Notes: generated from the sequence alone by a model not told the origin. Positions 51,273-63,959 are shown, counted from the stretch's first letter. The stretch: DNA of 64,000 nt from Ecdyonurus torrentis (GCA_949318235.1 OX439137.1:18729298-18793297), one strand, 5' to 3'. Numbers and translations are program-made.

Positions 51273-52200
51273 AGATTTTCTTTGAAAAATAATTACTGTA
51301 ATTACAGTGTTATTTTTTGTAGTATTAAATAGACGCAAGATTCAATTAAGGAAAAAAATTAATAAAAAAAATTAACCGCGTTTTTGTATCAAAAGATTTA
51401 ATATTTTGCCTCGTTTTGGGCGAGAATGGATCACTAGCAACCATTTAAAATATATTCGAACATTAAATTTATAATTCATATAGAAAAATAATTTTCACTT
51501 ATATATGTTGCAACAAAAACATTCTATTGCAAGTGGTCCATTTCGTTTATATATTTTTTATAATAACTGAACTTACAGAACTTATATTATTTATTGATTA
51601 TATAAAAAATGAACGAGACGTTTCTATTACTTAAATATGCAGGGGTGGAAATAAAAAGAGAGAGAGAGAGAGAAATGAAGAAAGAAAGTAAAAAAAAAAA
51701 AAAAACTCCAGACTAAACCTAAACACTATTTATAACATAAAACTGAAAGAAGGAAAAACAAATTTATATAATAATATAGTGTGAAAGTGTTTAATATTTT
51801 TTACTACGATGTCACATAGAAAGAAGCTTTGTTTATTTTTGCTTCGCTGTTTTTTTTTTTTTTTTTTTTCCTTCCACGTGTTGTTTTCTCTTTGTTTATA
51901 AACAATTTCTCTAACACCGGCATAACATGAGCTCTAACACATATTATGCGCTAAATAACAAAATACGTAATAATTATGCTATCGTGATTTTAGCATCATT
52001 CATAATAACATAATTTATGCTATATTAAATAGTAATTATGTTGCATAACATTATCGTATTCTGAAATTTATTTATGCAGTACCAAATTATCTATTTTTAT
52101 GCTATATATGTTCATAAATATAGCGTAGAATTACGTTATTTATTTTCATTATGCACTTTAAAAGCTGTTTTGTGGCAGATTATGTTGCATGGTTATTGAG
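51273..52200. other. AT-rich stretch with GCATAA words
   Basis: It includes (GA)n at 51655-51674 and a poly(T) at 51851-51869. ATAGCATAA/TTATGCTAT words cluster at 51940-52160. No gene. Confidence 0.45.
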
Positions 52201-52204
52201 GCTG

Positions 52205-52318
52205 TACGCTGTAATATTGTTGATGTTTGACGTCTACTGCTTTACTATCATGTCAAATATAGTCAGCTTGCACTGCAGCTTACAAACTAACTTTGCGGTA
52301 CAACATAGTTAGCTCTGC
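52205..52318 (-). repeat. Dispersed repeat family W copy 2
   Basis: Inverse of 5165-5280: AATATTGTTGATGTTTGACG, CTGCTTTACTATCA and AGCTTGCACTGCAGCTTA. Confidence 0.65.
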
Positions 52319-52319
52319 T

Positions 52320-53310
52320 TTTTTTTTTTTTTTTTTTTTTTTCTTTTTTTTTTCTTGCTTTCGCTAAATATTATCTTTTACTTTTACGACAAATTTTATG
52401 TGGTTTATGATTATTGTTATTGTCTTTTATTATTATTATTATTATTTATCTATTTTTGACCCACCCGTGGGTTACGATGACTATTTATTTCACTTAACGT
52501 TAGTTTTTTTATTAATTAAAAAAGTTTTCAGGCATTTAAATCTTCTGTTATTATTTTTATAAGGTAAATTTTAATGCACGGTTTTAGCAAGGGGATTTTA
52601 ATACGTGAATTTTAAACAAATCTTTGGTAGAAATAGTTTTGTTTTTTGTAATAATAGAATTTAGTAAAGTTTCTAAAAATATGAATAATTATATTTATAG
52701 TTTATTATTATTCTAGCGATTCTCTCTCTCTCTCTCTCTCTCGTTGATTTATTACTATTCTGATTCATTTGAATTAAAATATATTCTTTAAAAATAGTTT
52801 CGTTGAAGTGTCGTAAGAATTAGTTTTAAAATACTCTAAAAATCTAATATATTTCCATGCACTAGTTTAAAATTTGTAAAAAAATAATAATAATAATAAT
52901 AAAATAAAAACGTTAATAAATAAAAATCATAGAGAACTTCAAGAATGTTAAAAAATAACAATTGTTTATAATATATTGTTAAATTTTATTAAAACAGTAA
53001 TATTTATATAATATGAATTTTATATTATAAAATATGACAATTTTTCTGTCACGAAATAAAATAACTCTATTTTTCCAAGCAGTGCCCAATAGGCGTCAGA
53101 TACCGTTAGCTTTTTATTTATTTGTTTATTTATTTATTTAAATTTCTTTCTTTTATAGCTTTAAACCTGTAAAAATGACTCATTTAAATAAAAAAAAAAA
53201 TAAAAAAAAAAAAAAATCAAAATCGGTGTTGAAAATTCCTTAAAATAATAATAAATATAAAAAGAAACGAAAAAACATGGTGCAAAAATTTTAGTTTAGT
53301 TGGAAAATTT
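52320..53310. other. AT-rich stretch with microsatellites
   Basis: T runs, (TC)n at 52722-52742 and A runs. No gene or family is recognised. Confidence 0.45.
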
Positions 53311-53324
53311 TTAATGGAAATTCA

Positions 53325-53525
53325 TCATTCGACCAGCCTGCTTAGATGTTTCCACGGTTTTCTCTAAGCTGTCATGGTGAATACCGGGCTGTGTACTTGG
53401 CCATGGCAGGCCCGTGTGTTCTTTTCCATTAATTGCAAAGTCCTTACCTGTCGCTAAGACAATGTCTTTACTGGGACGGGTGTAGCACGATAACACAATA
53501 TGACAAGCAAAAAAAAAAAAAAATA
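53325..53525 (+). mobile_element. SINE-like family Z copy 3
   Basis: GACCAGCCTGCTTAGATGTT, CATGGTGAATACCGGGCTGT and GACGGGTGTAGCACGATAAC are followed by ACAAGC and poly(A). The copy is truncated upstream of CGACCAGCC relative to 63650-63955. Confidence 0.75.
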
Positions 53526-53989
53526 TTTAGGTATAGTTTGTCTTACAAGAAACATTATTTTCTTAACAGTGTTTGCATTTGTATAAATCAAGAATATAAA
53601 CAGTAAATATTTTGATTTTGATTAAGAAATAAGTGAGATATATTGCGTAATATGCAGCTTGCTAACGAGCGGTGAATGAACCTGGCGGTCAGATTCTTGA
53701 CATTTTCTTTACATATGCACGTGTCAGCGTCAATAACTGATATTGATTGATTATTACCTAAATGAATTTATCAATTATTTATAACACGTAGCAAAATTTA
53801 TGTTTGAATGTGAAGTATTTTTGTAGCAAAAATGTGAATAATCGACGATTTAATTTTATATGTCATAACTGAAGGTCATTTTTTTTTTTTTTTTTTTTTT
53901 ATTAAACGATGAAAAATGGCAAATATGTTAGGGGGCACCAATGCAAGAATAGTGTATTTTTGAAATTAACTGCCATATAAGTCATTCTG

Positions 53990-54130
53990 TTAATTAGGTT
54001 ATTTTTATTATTTTCTCTCTTATCTATTAGTCACGGGTCATGAAAGTGTTGTCATAGGTATTGTTCTTACCATTGACTTTCAAATGACGTCACAAAGTAG
54101 AGGGTCAACTTTTTGAACTCCAGAAATATG
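53990..54130 (+). repeat. Dispersed repeat BB copy 2
   Basis: TATTTTCTCTCTTATCTATT, GTCACGGGTCATGAAAGTGT and TTGACTTTCAAATGACGTCA match 33705-33850. This copy has a CRE octamer where the other has ATGTCATCA. Confidence 0.5.
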
Positions 54131-54632
54131 GATTGCAAATCTAATTTTATACATCTTGATTTTAAAATGAGATTTTTTTTTTTTTTTAGTGTTTATTTTA
54201 TTATGTTTTTATGTAATATAAATTTTATGTGATAGTTTATTATCATAAATATCAGGACTATTTATTTACATTATAAATAAATGATCAGTAAACACTAGAC
54301 TTTATAAATTGGACCATTAATTGGTCCCGACCAATAGGATTATGGTTTTCAAAACGGCCTTTTTAATTTTCAAACCTTTTCGATTTTGTGAAATGATTTA
54401 TCAGAAGTAAAAAACTCGCGATGTTTTGGGGAGGGGGGGAACGCACTATTATAAGATTGTTATATCTCTTGGGGGGGGGGGGGGGGCACTGTTAACCAAA
54501 TTTATAATATTGAAAATTTGTGCAAAGAAATTCATTCATTAGTATAAGTAAGTTATAATTATACTGAAAGGGGTTTGGCTTTCGTGTTACACCGTGTTAT
54601 ATAAGCAGTAAACTGACATTGTAAAGGAATTC

Positions 54633-54703
54633 GGCTCGACCGGGACTCGAACCCGGATCTTTGGTTTCCCAGACCACTGCGTTAACCATTACGCTACCGA
54701 GAC
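54633..54703 (-). tRNA. tRNA-like gene, anticodon GGG (Pro), likely pseudogene or SINE head
   Basis: The 71-nt minus-strand unit folds as a cloverleaf. The acceptor stem has one mismatch (T2-C) and one G-T pair, the D stem GCG/CGC and T stem CCGGG/CCCGG are perfect, and the anticodon stem has four pairs. The loop CTGGGAA gives GGG. A box TAGCGTAATGG and B box GGTTCGAGTCC are perfect Pol III promoters. No T4 terminator follows for at least 60 nt and no CCA is encoded. GGG-Pro is unusual in animals, which normally use AGG. A tRNA-derived repeat or decayed copy is therefore more likely than a working gene. Confidence 0.75.
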
Positions 54704-55220
54704 TCCTTCCTCTCCAACATCATTCACTGCTCATATAAATATAGTCCGCTTTCGCTGCTTGCATGATATAATTATAGTATTTTTTAAAAAATTAATTTAA
54801 AATTTACGAACGCAGCGATAGAAAATTGTGATTCTGAAAGTAAAATGCATAACATATAAACATATTTATTATTTTATATTTTATTGTATGTTAATTGCGA
54901 GTATTTAACCAAAGTGTATTTAAAAATAGCCAGCAATGACAATTGTTATGCTGAAGTGCAAACATGTTATGTTAATATATAAATGTAATATGTACGTCGC
55001 AATGTAAAATTTGTATGCTTAGTTCAATTTCCAACACGTGCATCTTGTGCGCAATAGAAACAGGAGTGACGGCTTGGGGGGGAGGAGGAGGAGGGGGGGA
55101 TACTGGAGCGGAGATCAGAAGTATCAATTCTCTTCTCAAGTTTTATCTTAATTAAAAAAACAATTGTTCTTATCGGCGAAGAGTTATTATTACTTATAAA
55201 CACGTAAAATTGTGTTCAGT
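54704..55220. other. Spacer with a GC-rich patch
   Basis: 55030-55130 contains a GGA-rich run. No frame or repeat is recognised. Confidence 0.4.
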
Positions 55221-55224
55221 ATTC

Positions 55225-55300
55225 CTGATTTAAATATTTGTGACCTCAGTGCAGTAGTTTTCTCACAAACTCACTAACAAGAGGCTTCTACAATGTTAAA
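55225..55300 (-). repeat. Single satellite X unit (inverse)
   Basis: ATTTGTGACCTCAGTGCAGT, TTTTCTCACAAACTCACTAA and GAGGCTTCTACAATG are the complement of the 124-bp unit. Confidence 0.8.
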
Positions 55301-55757
55301 AGGTTGGGAAATTGTGTAGCTGCTGTGATTGGCTGGCACGCTACACTGGTAACATTCATTTGTTTTAGGCACAAATTAGTCATATTATATTTTTGACATT
55401 TTCTGAGTTTGAATTTTATATTACACATTTAAAAAAAAAATTCTCTATTATATGTTTATTTTATCAAAATTGATCTCATTTTTAATCTTTGTGTCACAGA
55501 TTAAGATTTCAGCTCACCATCGAAACAAAGATAATTTTCACATCGTGAAGATTTAACGTTGTGTTTAATGCGGGTTAAAAATTTAATGCTCATTGGACTT
55601 ACGTAATAAAACTGAATTATTCTATAATTATATTGTAAGGCGATTTTATTTCTGTGCACCCTTTTAAAATTGAACTATGAATGCATAACGTGCTTTTAAA
55701 TAAAATTTGTATTTGTATTATTTTATTTTTTTTTGTATTTTTTTTTTCCCATTGCAG

Positions 55758-55829
55758 TTGTTTTTACATGAAACCAATGAGAAGAGCTCTAAAAAACAGT
55801 AGTGAACTTTTAATTTGCTATTTAATAAA
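55758..55829 (+). other. Candidate terminal exon with a poly(A) signal
   Basis: A strong acceptor (T-rich tract, CCCATTGCAG at 55757) is followed by a 14-codon frame (LFLHETNEKSSKKQ, TAG at 55800) and AATAAA at 55824. No upstream coding exon was found, so this may be chance. Confidence 0.2.
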
Positions 55830-56293
55830 CCATGTTAGGACTTAGATTTGAAGTTAATTTAGTTAACGAATATTAACATTTAAATGAAGAATTAATGATA
55901 GATAAAAAGTGTTTAAATATTATTTGCGCGACCAAAGTGTAAAACGCAGTAGATTTTGTACATTATTGCATCATTTTTGTACATAGAATGAACCAGAGAG
56001 AAAAGGGGGAGAAAATTGTTTAGGGGAGAGATTGCATGGTAGTGTAGGGTAGGGCAGGGTAGTCGCTAGGGGAGCAGAGAGAGAGAAAGAGGCAGCCATA
56101 TTGCACATGTGAACCCTAGCACGCGCGCCACTGGAGTTTAGGGGTGTGTCTCAAGTACACTTAAAAAAATATATATATATTGTATAGTTTGAAAACTATT
56201 GTAGTAATACACAGAACGTACTGAATTAGCTTTATTTTTGTCGTTCTTTCAGTTATTAAATTAATTATCTAAACCATTGATTAAACAAGATAA
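55830..56293. other. Spacer with a purine-rich patch
   Basis: 55980-56160 is G/A-rich and contains ACGCGCGCCACTGG. No frame is seen. Confidence 0.4.
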
Positions 56294-56392
56294 TACTGTC
56301 CGTTAACCTTGTTCCTAAAATGACGATCAACTTTGGTTATTCAAATGGAATGCGCATTTTTTGATGCAAGAAAATGAGGTTTACGAACAATG
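56294..56392 (+). mobile_element. Short MITE family D copy 5
   Basis: A diverged copy: ACTGTCCGTTAACCTTGTTC at one end, TTTACGAACAATGCT at the other, with TTCAAATGGAATGCGCATTT intact. Confidence 0.75.
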
Positions 56393-56427
56393 CTGAAGAG
56401 AGGTTATACTACAACCTCTCTATATTC

Positions 56428-56732
56428 TATAGGGTGTATGCATTCATGTTAAAGTCAACGCCATGTTGGTTCACTCAATAACATGGGTGGCATAGGAAAA
56501 TGAATAATTTTGCCAGTTTAAAAACACAATGCAATATTTTTGAGAGCATTGATGCTGTAAATATGTTGAATTAGTACCTCAAGTATGTGAGAAAAATAAC
56601 AATAACAAAAAGTTAACAGATTTCCTGAAGAAAATTGGCAACGAAGTTTGTCCTATGCTGAGCAATGTTATTCATTACTCCAGTATGGCCTCCAAGCGTT
56701 TTAAATATGACGTCATGCGGATACACCCTTAT
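56428..56732 (-). mobile_element. MITE family K copy 10
   Basis: It runs from TATAGGGTGTATGCATTCAT to ATGACGTCATGCGGATACAC. The copy is full length and well conserved. Confidence 0.87.
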
Positions 56733-56734
56733 AA

Positions 56735-58215
56735 CAAAAATTTAACACGTATTAACCACAATATAACATTGATTACCTGTTCAAATTTTAGTGTTTATCT
56801 GGGAACAAATTGCTTATAAGAAAAAAGAAGGTAGTAAAAATCTCTGATCATATTTTGGCTAAGGGTTAAAAAGAATTTTCTACGAAATATGAATAGTAGG
56901 GAATAAAATAATAATAAAATAAATCATATATGATTTATTTTATTATTCTAAATTCTAAAATTTAGTATATTAGTGCTAACTCAAATATACTAGGGGTGAG
57001 TTTGCAAGCCCACCTCACCTGAGTCTATTTCTCCTGGCCGACAGGTATGCTATACTGCGCGCAGGTAGGAGCGGGTCTAGCATACCGCCCTACTAATTCT
57101 CAGTTAGGACTGTCTCTATTGCAAAACACAGCATTTTAATACTAGCTTTTTGCTTAATTTAAGTATATTTTATTTTCCGTGAATTATGTTTTCTCCATTT
57201 ATGCATAACAACATAATTAATGCTATAAAGTCTACATGTTTCTTATAGCATAAACGTATAAGCATATTATACAAAAGTATAAAATAGTAAAATTTATGCT
57301 ATTATTGTTATATATAATAATTATATTATAGACTAATTTACGTGATTTTTTTCTTTATATGTATGTAATCTATAAATTTTTATTTTATATTTTGACCTCT
57401 AGCAAGGTTACATAAAAAATGTTTTGAAAGAAATGGATTTGATTAAAAATATTGATAAACAGATTTAGATTCGAATATGTAAAATACTTAATTAGCTTTT
57501 ACGTATTTAGATGTAATGTTAAAAAATGCGGAGACTGCTAATGTAGTATTGAAGTGGAATGTTACGGTATATTACACAAATTTAATAAATTAATTAATAG
57601 AAATAAATATATGAATGAGAAGTCTTTATAGCGTCTTGTTATAAAGTTATGTCGAAGATAGAAATGTGTTTCTCTCTCTCTCTCTCTCTGAGGGGGTGCG
57701 TCTATGTCTGTACTATTTTTAGACATTTTAGGAGGGAAACAAGAAGTCTTAATTATGGAGTTTGTGATTAGTGGAATATACTGGAAGTTAGGGAGAGAAT
57801 TCTAAATTTACTGTTTCTTTCGTCTGTGTTATAATTTGATTCTATAAAATTGTTCGATTGTCAAATTGAAATAAACACAATTAATTTTTATCGCAATCTT
57901 TTTTTATTCTTTTTGTTTTATAAATTTATTTGAAGCCATTTTCTAGAATGTTATAAACATTTTTGTAGTATTGTATCTTTAAAAATTACAATCAAATTCG
58001 CCCTATTAAAAAAAAGAATGGTATAAAATTGGAGACAAAAAGAAAGATTCACAATATTTTTTACTATGAAATGTAAAAGTTGATAAATAATCAATAATAA
58101 AAATATCGTTTAAACTATATAATACAATTTGCTTTAAATTCTATTTGACATAATATTGCTCCATTCATAGTTTCATTTTTTTTTTTTTTTTTTTTTTTTT
58201 TACTGTAGTAGTATT
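56735..58215. other. AT-rich stretch without a gene
   Basis: A small hairpin GGTATGCTA/TAGCATACC lies in a GC-richer patch at 57047-57092, with (TC)n at 57669-57688. Otherwise AT-rich with GCATAA words at 57190-57310. Confidence 0.45.
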
Positions 58216-58219
58216 TTTT

Positions 58220-58380
58220 TTTTAAACACTTGCTATATTGTAGAGCACTTAATGTTGTTATTTTGTAATAACATAAGTAATTATGCTGAACATGTTAACT
58301 ATTATTTTATGTAGTATAATCACTGTACAATATAGCATACATTATGTTGCTACATTGAGCTAGCATAATACTTATATTTA
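58220..58380 (+). repeat. Satellite Y monomer
   Basis: TATTGTAGAGCACTTAATGT, ATTATGCTGAACATGTTAAC and TGTTGCTACATTGAGCTAGC match the tandem units at 61836-62155. Confidence 0.75.
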
Positions 58381-58679
58381 TTTTTGCAGTCTCTTTCATC
58401 AAAAATTGAATTCTAGAATTCTATTGGTTTTATGGCCATGCAATGCAATCAGATAATAGGTTTAGGTCGATTTTAGGTGCATAATGTTCATAGAAATCAA
58501 TTTTTTTGTGACAGAAAATGTTCATAACGTGTAGTCGAGTACGTTCTTAGAAAGTGCCGGCCATGATTACGTGCATACGTAATAAATGTACTTCTCCTTC
58601 AATTGTTTATTTATTTGTTTTATTTACTCGGAATTGATATTTCAATAATTATTCCATTCCAAGTCAAAATTTCCTTATG

Positions 58680-58885
58680 CAGTGTGAGAACTCGATCGTG
58701 TTATTTCTTGTATAGGGCAGGATGTGCATTATGATAATATATTGTTTGTGACTCGCTTACTGCGTGGGGGAGCCTCCTCATCAACTATTTTCATGTATGC
58801 CGCGGCCCAGCTCCTGTCGTAAAGTATGCTCCGTATAGCCGCTCCTCGGCATCGTTCGTAAGTGAGCTCCGGGTGTTAATGTAAT
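58680..58885. other. GC-richer unidentified patch
   Basis: This block around GCCGCGGCCCAGCTCCTGTC is far above local GC. No frame over about 60 codons, no splice pair and no repeat partner in the window were found. Confidence 0.3.
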
Positions 58886-58999
58886 TATAAGTATAAGCTG
58901 AAAATATGTGATTTATATCATACAGCATAAGTATTGCTATCTTGGAATTGTATACATTGTATAATCGATATATTGTAGCGAAAAATACGTGTTATTCGA

Positions 59000-59320
59000 G
59001 CGATATAGACCGGTTACACTGATATTTAAGAGCCGCCATTTTGTTGGTCAGGAATACATAGGCCAGCATAAAAAAAACGTCATTTTTATTTTTTTTTTAA
59101 TAGCAAAAGAAACTTCAAAGCTCAATCAGAGCCTTATTTCTAGCTCCTAATAAGCTCGAAGAATATAAGAAAAATGTGTTCAGTTGAAATAAACTGTTTT
59201 TAGGTTAAAGGGTAGAAAAAATTATGTTTCCCCTATGCTGGACAATGTATTAGACACCACAAACATGGCGACAAAGCGCAAGGATGTGAAAGGGGTCTAT
59301 TTGGGGTCTATGTAGTTCTA
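59000..59320 (-). mobile_element. MITE family M copy 3
   Basis: It runs from TATAGACCGGTTACACTGAT to GTGAAAGGGGTCTATTTGG. Contains AAGAGCCGCCATTTTG, AATACATAGGCCAGCATAAA and CCCCTATGCTGGACAATGTA. Confidence 0.8.
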
Positions 59321-59329
59321 AAATGTATA

Positions 59330-59670
59330 ATAAATTCTCAAATAACATGTATCAATATAAAAATATTCTCAAACTATTTTATTCCATTGTTACTATAAGA
59401 AAAATTTCAAGTATAAATATATTCTCAACTATATGAAAGGAAACTTAAACTAAATTTAAAATTCTGGTTATTAAATTAACTAATTGTAATTAAAAATTCT
59501 CAAAAATATTATTGATATAATTTTGACGCTATTTGTTAATGTTTTACTAACAAAAATTGTAAGTGACTGTTACTGTTAAACAGTTGGGTTAAATTGAGAG
59601 GCTGTACGCCTGATTTCGGCCAATAAAAAGCCGTTAAATATTTTTATTTATCTGGGTTTTTGTCAGGACA

Positions 59671-59708
<38 letters not shown>

Positions 59709-60255
59709 AGAGTGATAGGTAAGATAAGCGCACTACTTATATATACAAAAAGAAAATATTAAAAAATAAAATTCACTATTCATTTTAAATTGACCAATTA
59801 TTGGAATTGATACAACATTAAAAAAAAAACTATAATACCGTTTGAGTAATTTTGTCTGTTTCTCTAGTTCTCTCACACCCTAGATATTAAATTTGAGTTA
59901 AGGAAACAATTTGAGCACTAATTTTACAACAGTAGAAAAAATATTTAATTTAATTTTGTAAGTTATCGGTAGTGTATGCTATGTCACCCAATCATAGTCG
60001 ATTACTCGGAGAAGTAAATGAACCCATAATGTTTTATACTTATATTCGTTGTTTATAGGGAGTTTTGTGCTGCACTTAAGTTATAATATTTTAATGAGAA
60101 ATACTATAGACTCACTTTTACGTGTTTTAAAATGGTAAAATACATTACAAAGCAATTTTTGCCTTTTAAAGTATAATTTTGAGTAATTGCTTCGATGTTT
60201 GTAACTTTGACTTTTCTATAATTTTATTGCTTGGTAAATCTTTATTATTATTTGA
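59330..60255. other. AT-rich stretch without a gene
   Basis: A T-run lies at 59670-59706. A short satellite X scrap (CACTTTTACGTGTTTTAA) is at about 60113-60130. Confidence 0.45.
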
Positions 60256-60258
60256 TAT

Positions 60259-60440
60259 TGTAGAAGCCTCTTGTTAGTGTGTTTGTGAGAAAACTACTGC
60301 ACTGAGGTCACAAATATTTAAAAGTGGAATACTAGACATAATTTTACATGTTTTAAGACAAAAAAATACACTATTTTAACATTGTAGAAGCCTCTTCTTA
60401 GCGTGCTTTTATGAGAAAACTAGGCACACTTTTACGATGA
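60259..60440 (+). repeat. Satellite X block, about 1.4 units
   Basis: Unit starts AAGCCTCTT at 60264 and 60388 are 124 bp apart, as in the 35.6-kb block. Confidence 0.9.
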
Positions 60441-60444
60441 TAAA

Positions 60445-61145
60445 ATAAAAACTTGAAGAGGTTTTTATCAACAGTATAACACCCATTGTTAAATAAAAGG
60501 TAACGGTAATTTTTTTGTTTAAAGTTATCTAAAAAGAAAGTAAACCATATGCAATTCTAAAAATAATTATGCTTATCTTTTTTTTTAAGACCCCCATATA
60601 CATAATAGATATAAATACACATAGCATAATATATTATATCAGTTACTTTAACAATGTTTAGCTCTTTATCTTTTAACAATGGTAAAAAGATAACAATACT
60701 TAGGCGCCAACAGGAAGTGTTATAGTAAACCACTTATGTATGAATGTATGTGTATTATGCCTTAGCAGCCTTAGCTGAAAGTTTGCTATTTTACTGCATG
60801 CCGAGAGAGAGAATACAGGAATTTAGTTTTCTACATTTTTTTAAACGAGTATACAATTTGTTTTTAGCAAATCAGAGGCTATATCGGTGATACACAGTAG
60901 AAATTGTTTTTTGAAATTTTGTAGAATCCTCTTGTTAGTGTGTTTTTGAGAAAACTAAGGTATTTCTATAGATAGGTAATCCAAAGAGAATATCGTTATT
61001 CAATTTTCTGTTGCCTTTCAATTTATTTTATCCTGGAAGTTATATTTTGTTGCCCATTTGATCAATGTAATTTTGACCCGCAATACACGTCTCCAGCTGA
61101 CCAGTACTTTTCAGCGGGAATCCTCTCTGGATTACATGAGTTATC
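60445..61145. other. AT-rich stretch without a gene
   Basis: A 30-bp satellite X scrap (CTCTTGTTAGTGTGTTTTTG) lies at about 60930. No gene is seen. Confidence 0.45.
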
Positions 61146-61149
61146 TACT

Positions 61150-61470
61150 TACATTAGAGAAAACTACTGCACTGAGGTCACGAATATTTAAATGTGGAAT
61201 ACTAGTACTAGACATACTTTTACATTTCTTAAGACAGTAAAATACACTAATTTAACATTGTAGAAGCCTCTTGTTTGTGTGTTTTTGAGAAAACTACTGC
61301 ACTGAGGTCACAAATATTTAAATGTGGAATACTAGACATACTTATACATTTCTTAAGACAGTAAAATATACTAATTTAACATTGTAGAAGCCTCTTGTTA
61401 GTGTTTTTTTGATAAAACTACTGCACTGAGGTCACAAATATTTAAATGTGGCATACTACATAGACATACT
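61150..61470 (+). repeat. Satellite X block, about 2.6 units
   Basis: Units with AAGCCTCTTG at 61264 and 61388, again 124 bp apart, plus a partial unit before them. Slightly more diverged than the 35.6-kb block. Confidence 0.92.
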
Positions 61471-61835
61471 TTGACAAGGCGTTGTCAAGTGTTACAAATT
61501 TCAATATTTTTGGCCTCAGTGCAGTTGTTTTCATGTGTTAGTATTAAAGTATTATTGTGACAAAATATGTATCAATTATATTTTACAAAATGTGCAATAT
61601 AAAGATTGTTAGTATACGAACAGTTTGGTATCAAAGATTGCTGTACTTCCTTATGGAAATAACGTGGTGATTTCCGTTGTCAAAGACAATTCAATGTTAG
61701 ATTATAATTAGAGCTGTGGTAAGAAGGGGGGAGGGGGGGGGGAGAAGAAAAAAGAACAATCGATTTAAAAAATTATATATTTATACTTATATACTTTGTA
61801 AGGCCTTTTTTTACAGAAAAATAAATTATTTTATT

Positions 61836-62155
61836 GATGCTACATTGAACACTTACTTGCTATATTGTAGAGCACAAATGTTGTTATTTTGTAATAACAT
61901 AAGTAATTATGCTGAACATGTTAACTATTATGTTATGCAGTATAAACACTGTACAGTATAGCATACATTATGTTGCTACATTGAACACTTACTTGCTATA
62001 TTGTAGAGCACAATTAATGTTGTTATTTTGTAATAACATAAGTAATTATTCTGAACATGTTAACTATTATGTTATGTAGTATAATCACTGTACAATATAG
62101 CATACATTATGTTGTTATGCATAAATAATGCTACATTGAGCTAGCATACTTATTA
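61836..62155 (+). repeat. Satellite Y, two tandem units of about 140 bp
   Basis: TGAACACTTACTTGCTATAT recurs at about 61846 and 61982; each unit includes GAGCACAA, TTATTTTGTAATAACATAAG and GAACATGTTAACTATTATGT. Units are nearly identical, implying recent tandem duplication. Confidence 0.88.
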
Positions 62156-62159
62156 AATT

Positions 62160-63640
62160 TTTTTTTGTCTGTGTTATTAGTATTTGACAATTTCTAAAAA
62201 TAAAAAAAGTTTTAACATTACAAAAAAAAAAAAAAAAAAAAAAAAAAATCAGGGTTTCTTCGTTTCCTTGATTACTGTTTGTTTTGCCACAGTCATTGGC
62301 TCATTAGTTAATTAATTTTATCAATGTTGTTTTTTTCCTACTATTTCTTAAGCTTAGTTATATTATATAGAATTTAATTGTACACATATATATTAGTTTA
62401 GTCAATTAGTAGTCTTGTATAACCTAATAACGCAACCATTTATGTATACATTGAACTTTTTGTAATTGGAATTGTTAATTATTTGATCAAAATATCTTAT
62501 GAAGCTCACTTTACAATTCCAAAGTATCCTGCGTACGTGGAAATATACGTAATAATTATGCTAGCACAATTTGTTCAACATAGCATAATTTATGCTATGC
62601 TGCATAATAACTATGTTACATATTATGTAAAATATAAATTTAAGAAATTAGTCAGTTCCATAGATGTAACTCTTCAGTACAAACCAATAATTTGGTTGAC
62701 AAAACTTTAAACAGTAACGTGTTTATAGTATAAAAAACGTAATTTCTTTCGTGGTAAATAGTTAGCTCTGCATATCTTAAAAAAAAAAAAAAATGAACGA
62801 ACGAACGAACGAGCAAAATTTATAAAAAAATGTCCTTACTAGTAACTCTTTGGTTACTTTTTTACGTGTAAATGCTATATTATAGAGCATAATTATTTAT
62901 CTTGGTCTTTTTTTAGCATTATTTATGCTATATTGACATACATTCAGCATAAATTACGTTATTTATTCTCCGTGATGCTTGATGTAAACGGTGTGAATTA
63001 ATTGTACGAGTTATGATTAATCATATTTTAATGTAAGTGCATGCATGCATATATGTATGTAATTTTAAATTGTAATGAACTATTTAATTATAATGTACTA
63101 ACAATGCATCGGTCGCGAGCCTGTGGTTTTGATTGACATTAATTAAATTATTTTGTTCAAATTACTTTTAAGCGTAGCAATTATATGAGAAAAAAAAATA
63201 ATTAAATACCTAATTTTAAAGTCACGAATATATTTAGAAAAAATAATTGCTAAAATTATTAGTTGCAATTTTATGTGGCGGGATAAAAAATAGAAGAAAA
63301 AAAAGTTATTTTTTAATTTTCTTCAAATTAATTTCAAGTGTTTCAGATTTATTAGGGGGAATAAAAATCAAATAAATATTTTTAAATTTGCAAATTTATT
63401 TAGAAACAAAAGTTTAAAAAGCATAAAAAAAGTTGAAATTTTACTGTAAGAAAAATTATATTTATTTCAATACTTTTAACTGTAGCAAATTTATAGAAAG
63501 AAAAAGTAATAAATTGAGTTTAAAAACTTTGAAGAAAAAAAATACGAGGATAAAAAAGTTATTAAATTTGTATAGATGCTTTTAAAAATCGTGAATTCAC
63601 AGGACAAAAAATTGACCCTGCAAAAACAATAAGTGATATA
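62160..63640. other. AT-rich stretch without a gene
   Basis: Poly(A) at 62221-62248, a short GAAC repeat at 62796-62811, and GCATAA words at 62555-62600 and 62870-62960. A 75-codon frame at 62483 is not convincing. Confidence 0.45.
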
Positions 63641-63649
63641 ATATTAAAT

Positions 63650-63924
63650 CACTGCCCCAAGTGAAGTGTTAGAGCACAACACGCGATGCATGTTTAAATG
63701 CATTCCATAACAACGCACAGCATTCGGGAGGTGCATGATTGATGTGATTGCATCTACCAGCCTGCCTAGACGTTTCCACGGTTTCTCTAGGCTGTCATGG
63801 CAAATGCCGGGCTGTGTATTTAGGCTGTGGCTGGCTCGTGTGTCCATTTATTGGAAAGTCCTTAGCTGTCTATAAGACAATGTATTGATTGGGATTGGTG
63901 TAGCACTATAACACAATATGACAC

Positions 63925-63955
<31 letters not shown>
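63650..63955 (+). mobile_element. SINE-like family Z copy 4, longest copy
   Basis: About 275 bp plus a 26-nt poly(A) tail. Blocks in order: CACTGCCCCAAGTGAAG, TACCAGCCTGCCTAGACGTT, GGTTTCTCTAGGCTGTCATG, GATTGGTGTAGCACTATAAC and ATGACACGC then A's. The 5' part has no A/B box that I can see, so the Pol III origin is unproven. On the complementary strand the copies preserve a coding-like stretch (HDSLEKPWKRL), so it could be a piece of a larger retroelement or retroposed mRNA. Confidence 0.75.
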
Positions 63956-63959
<4 letters not shown>

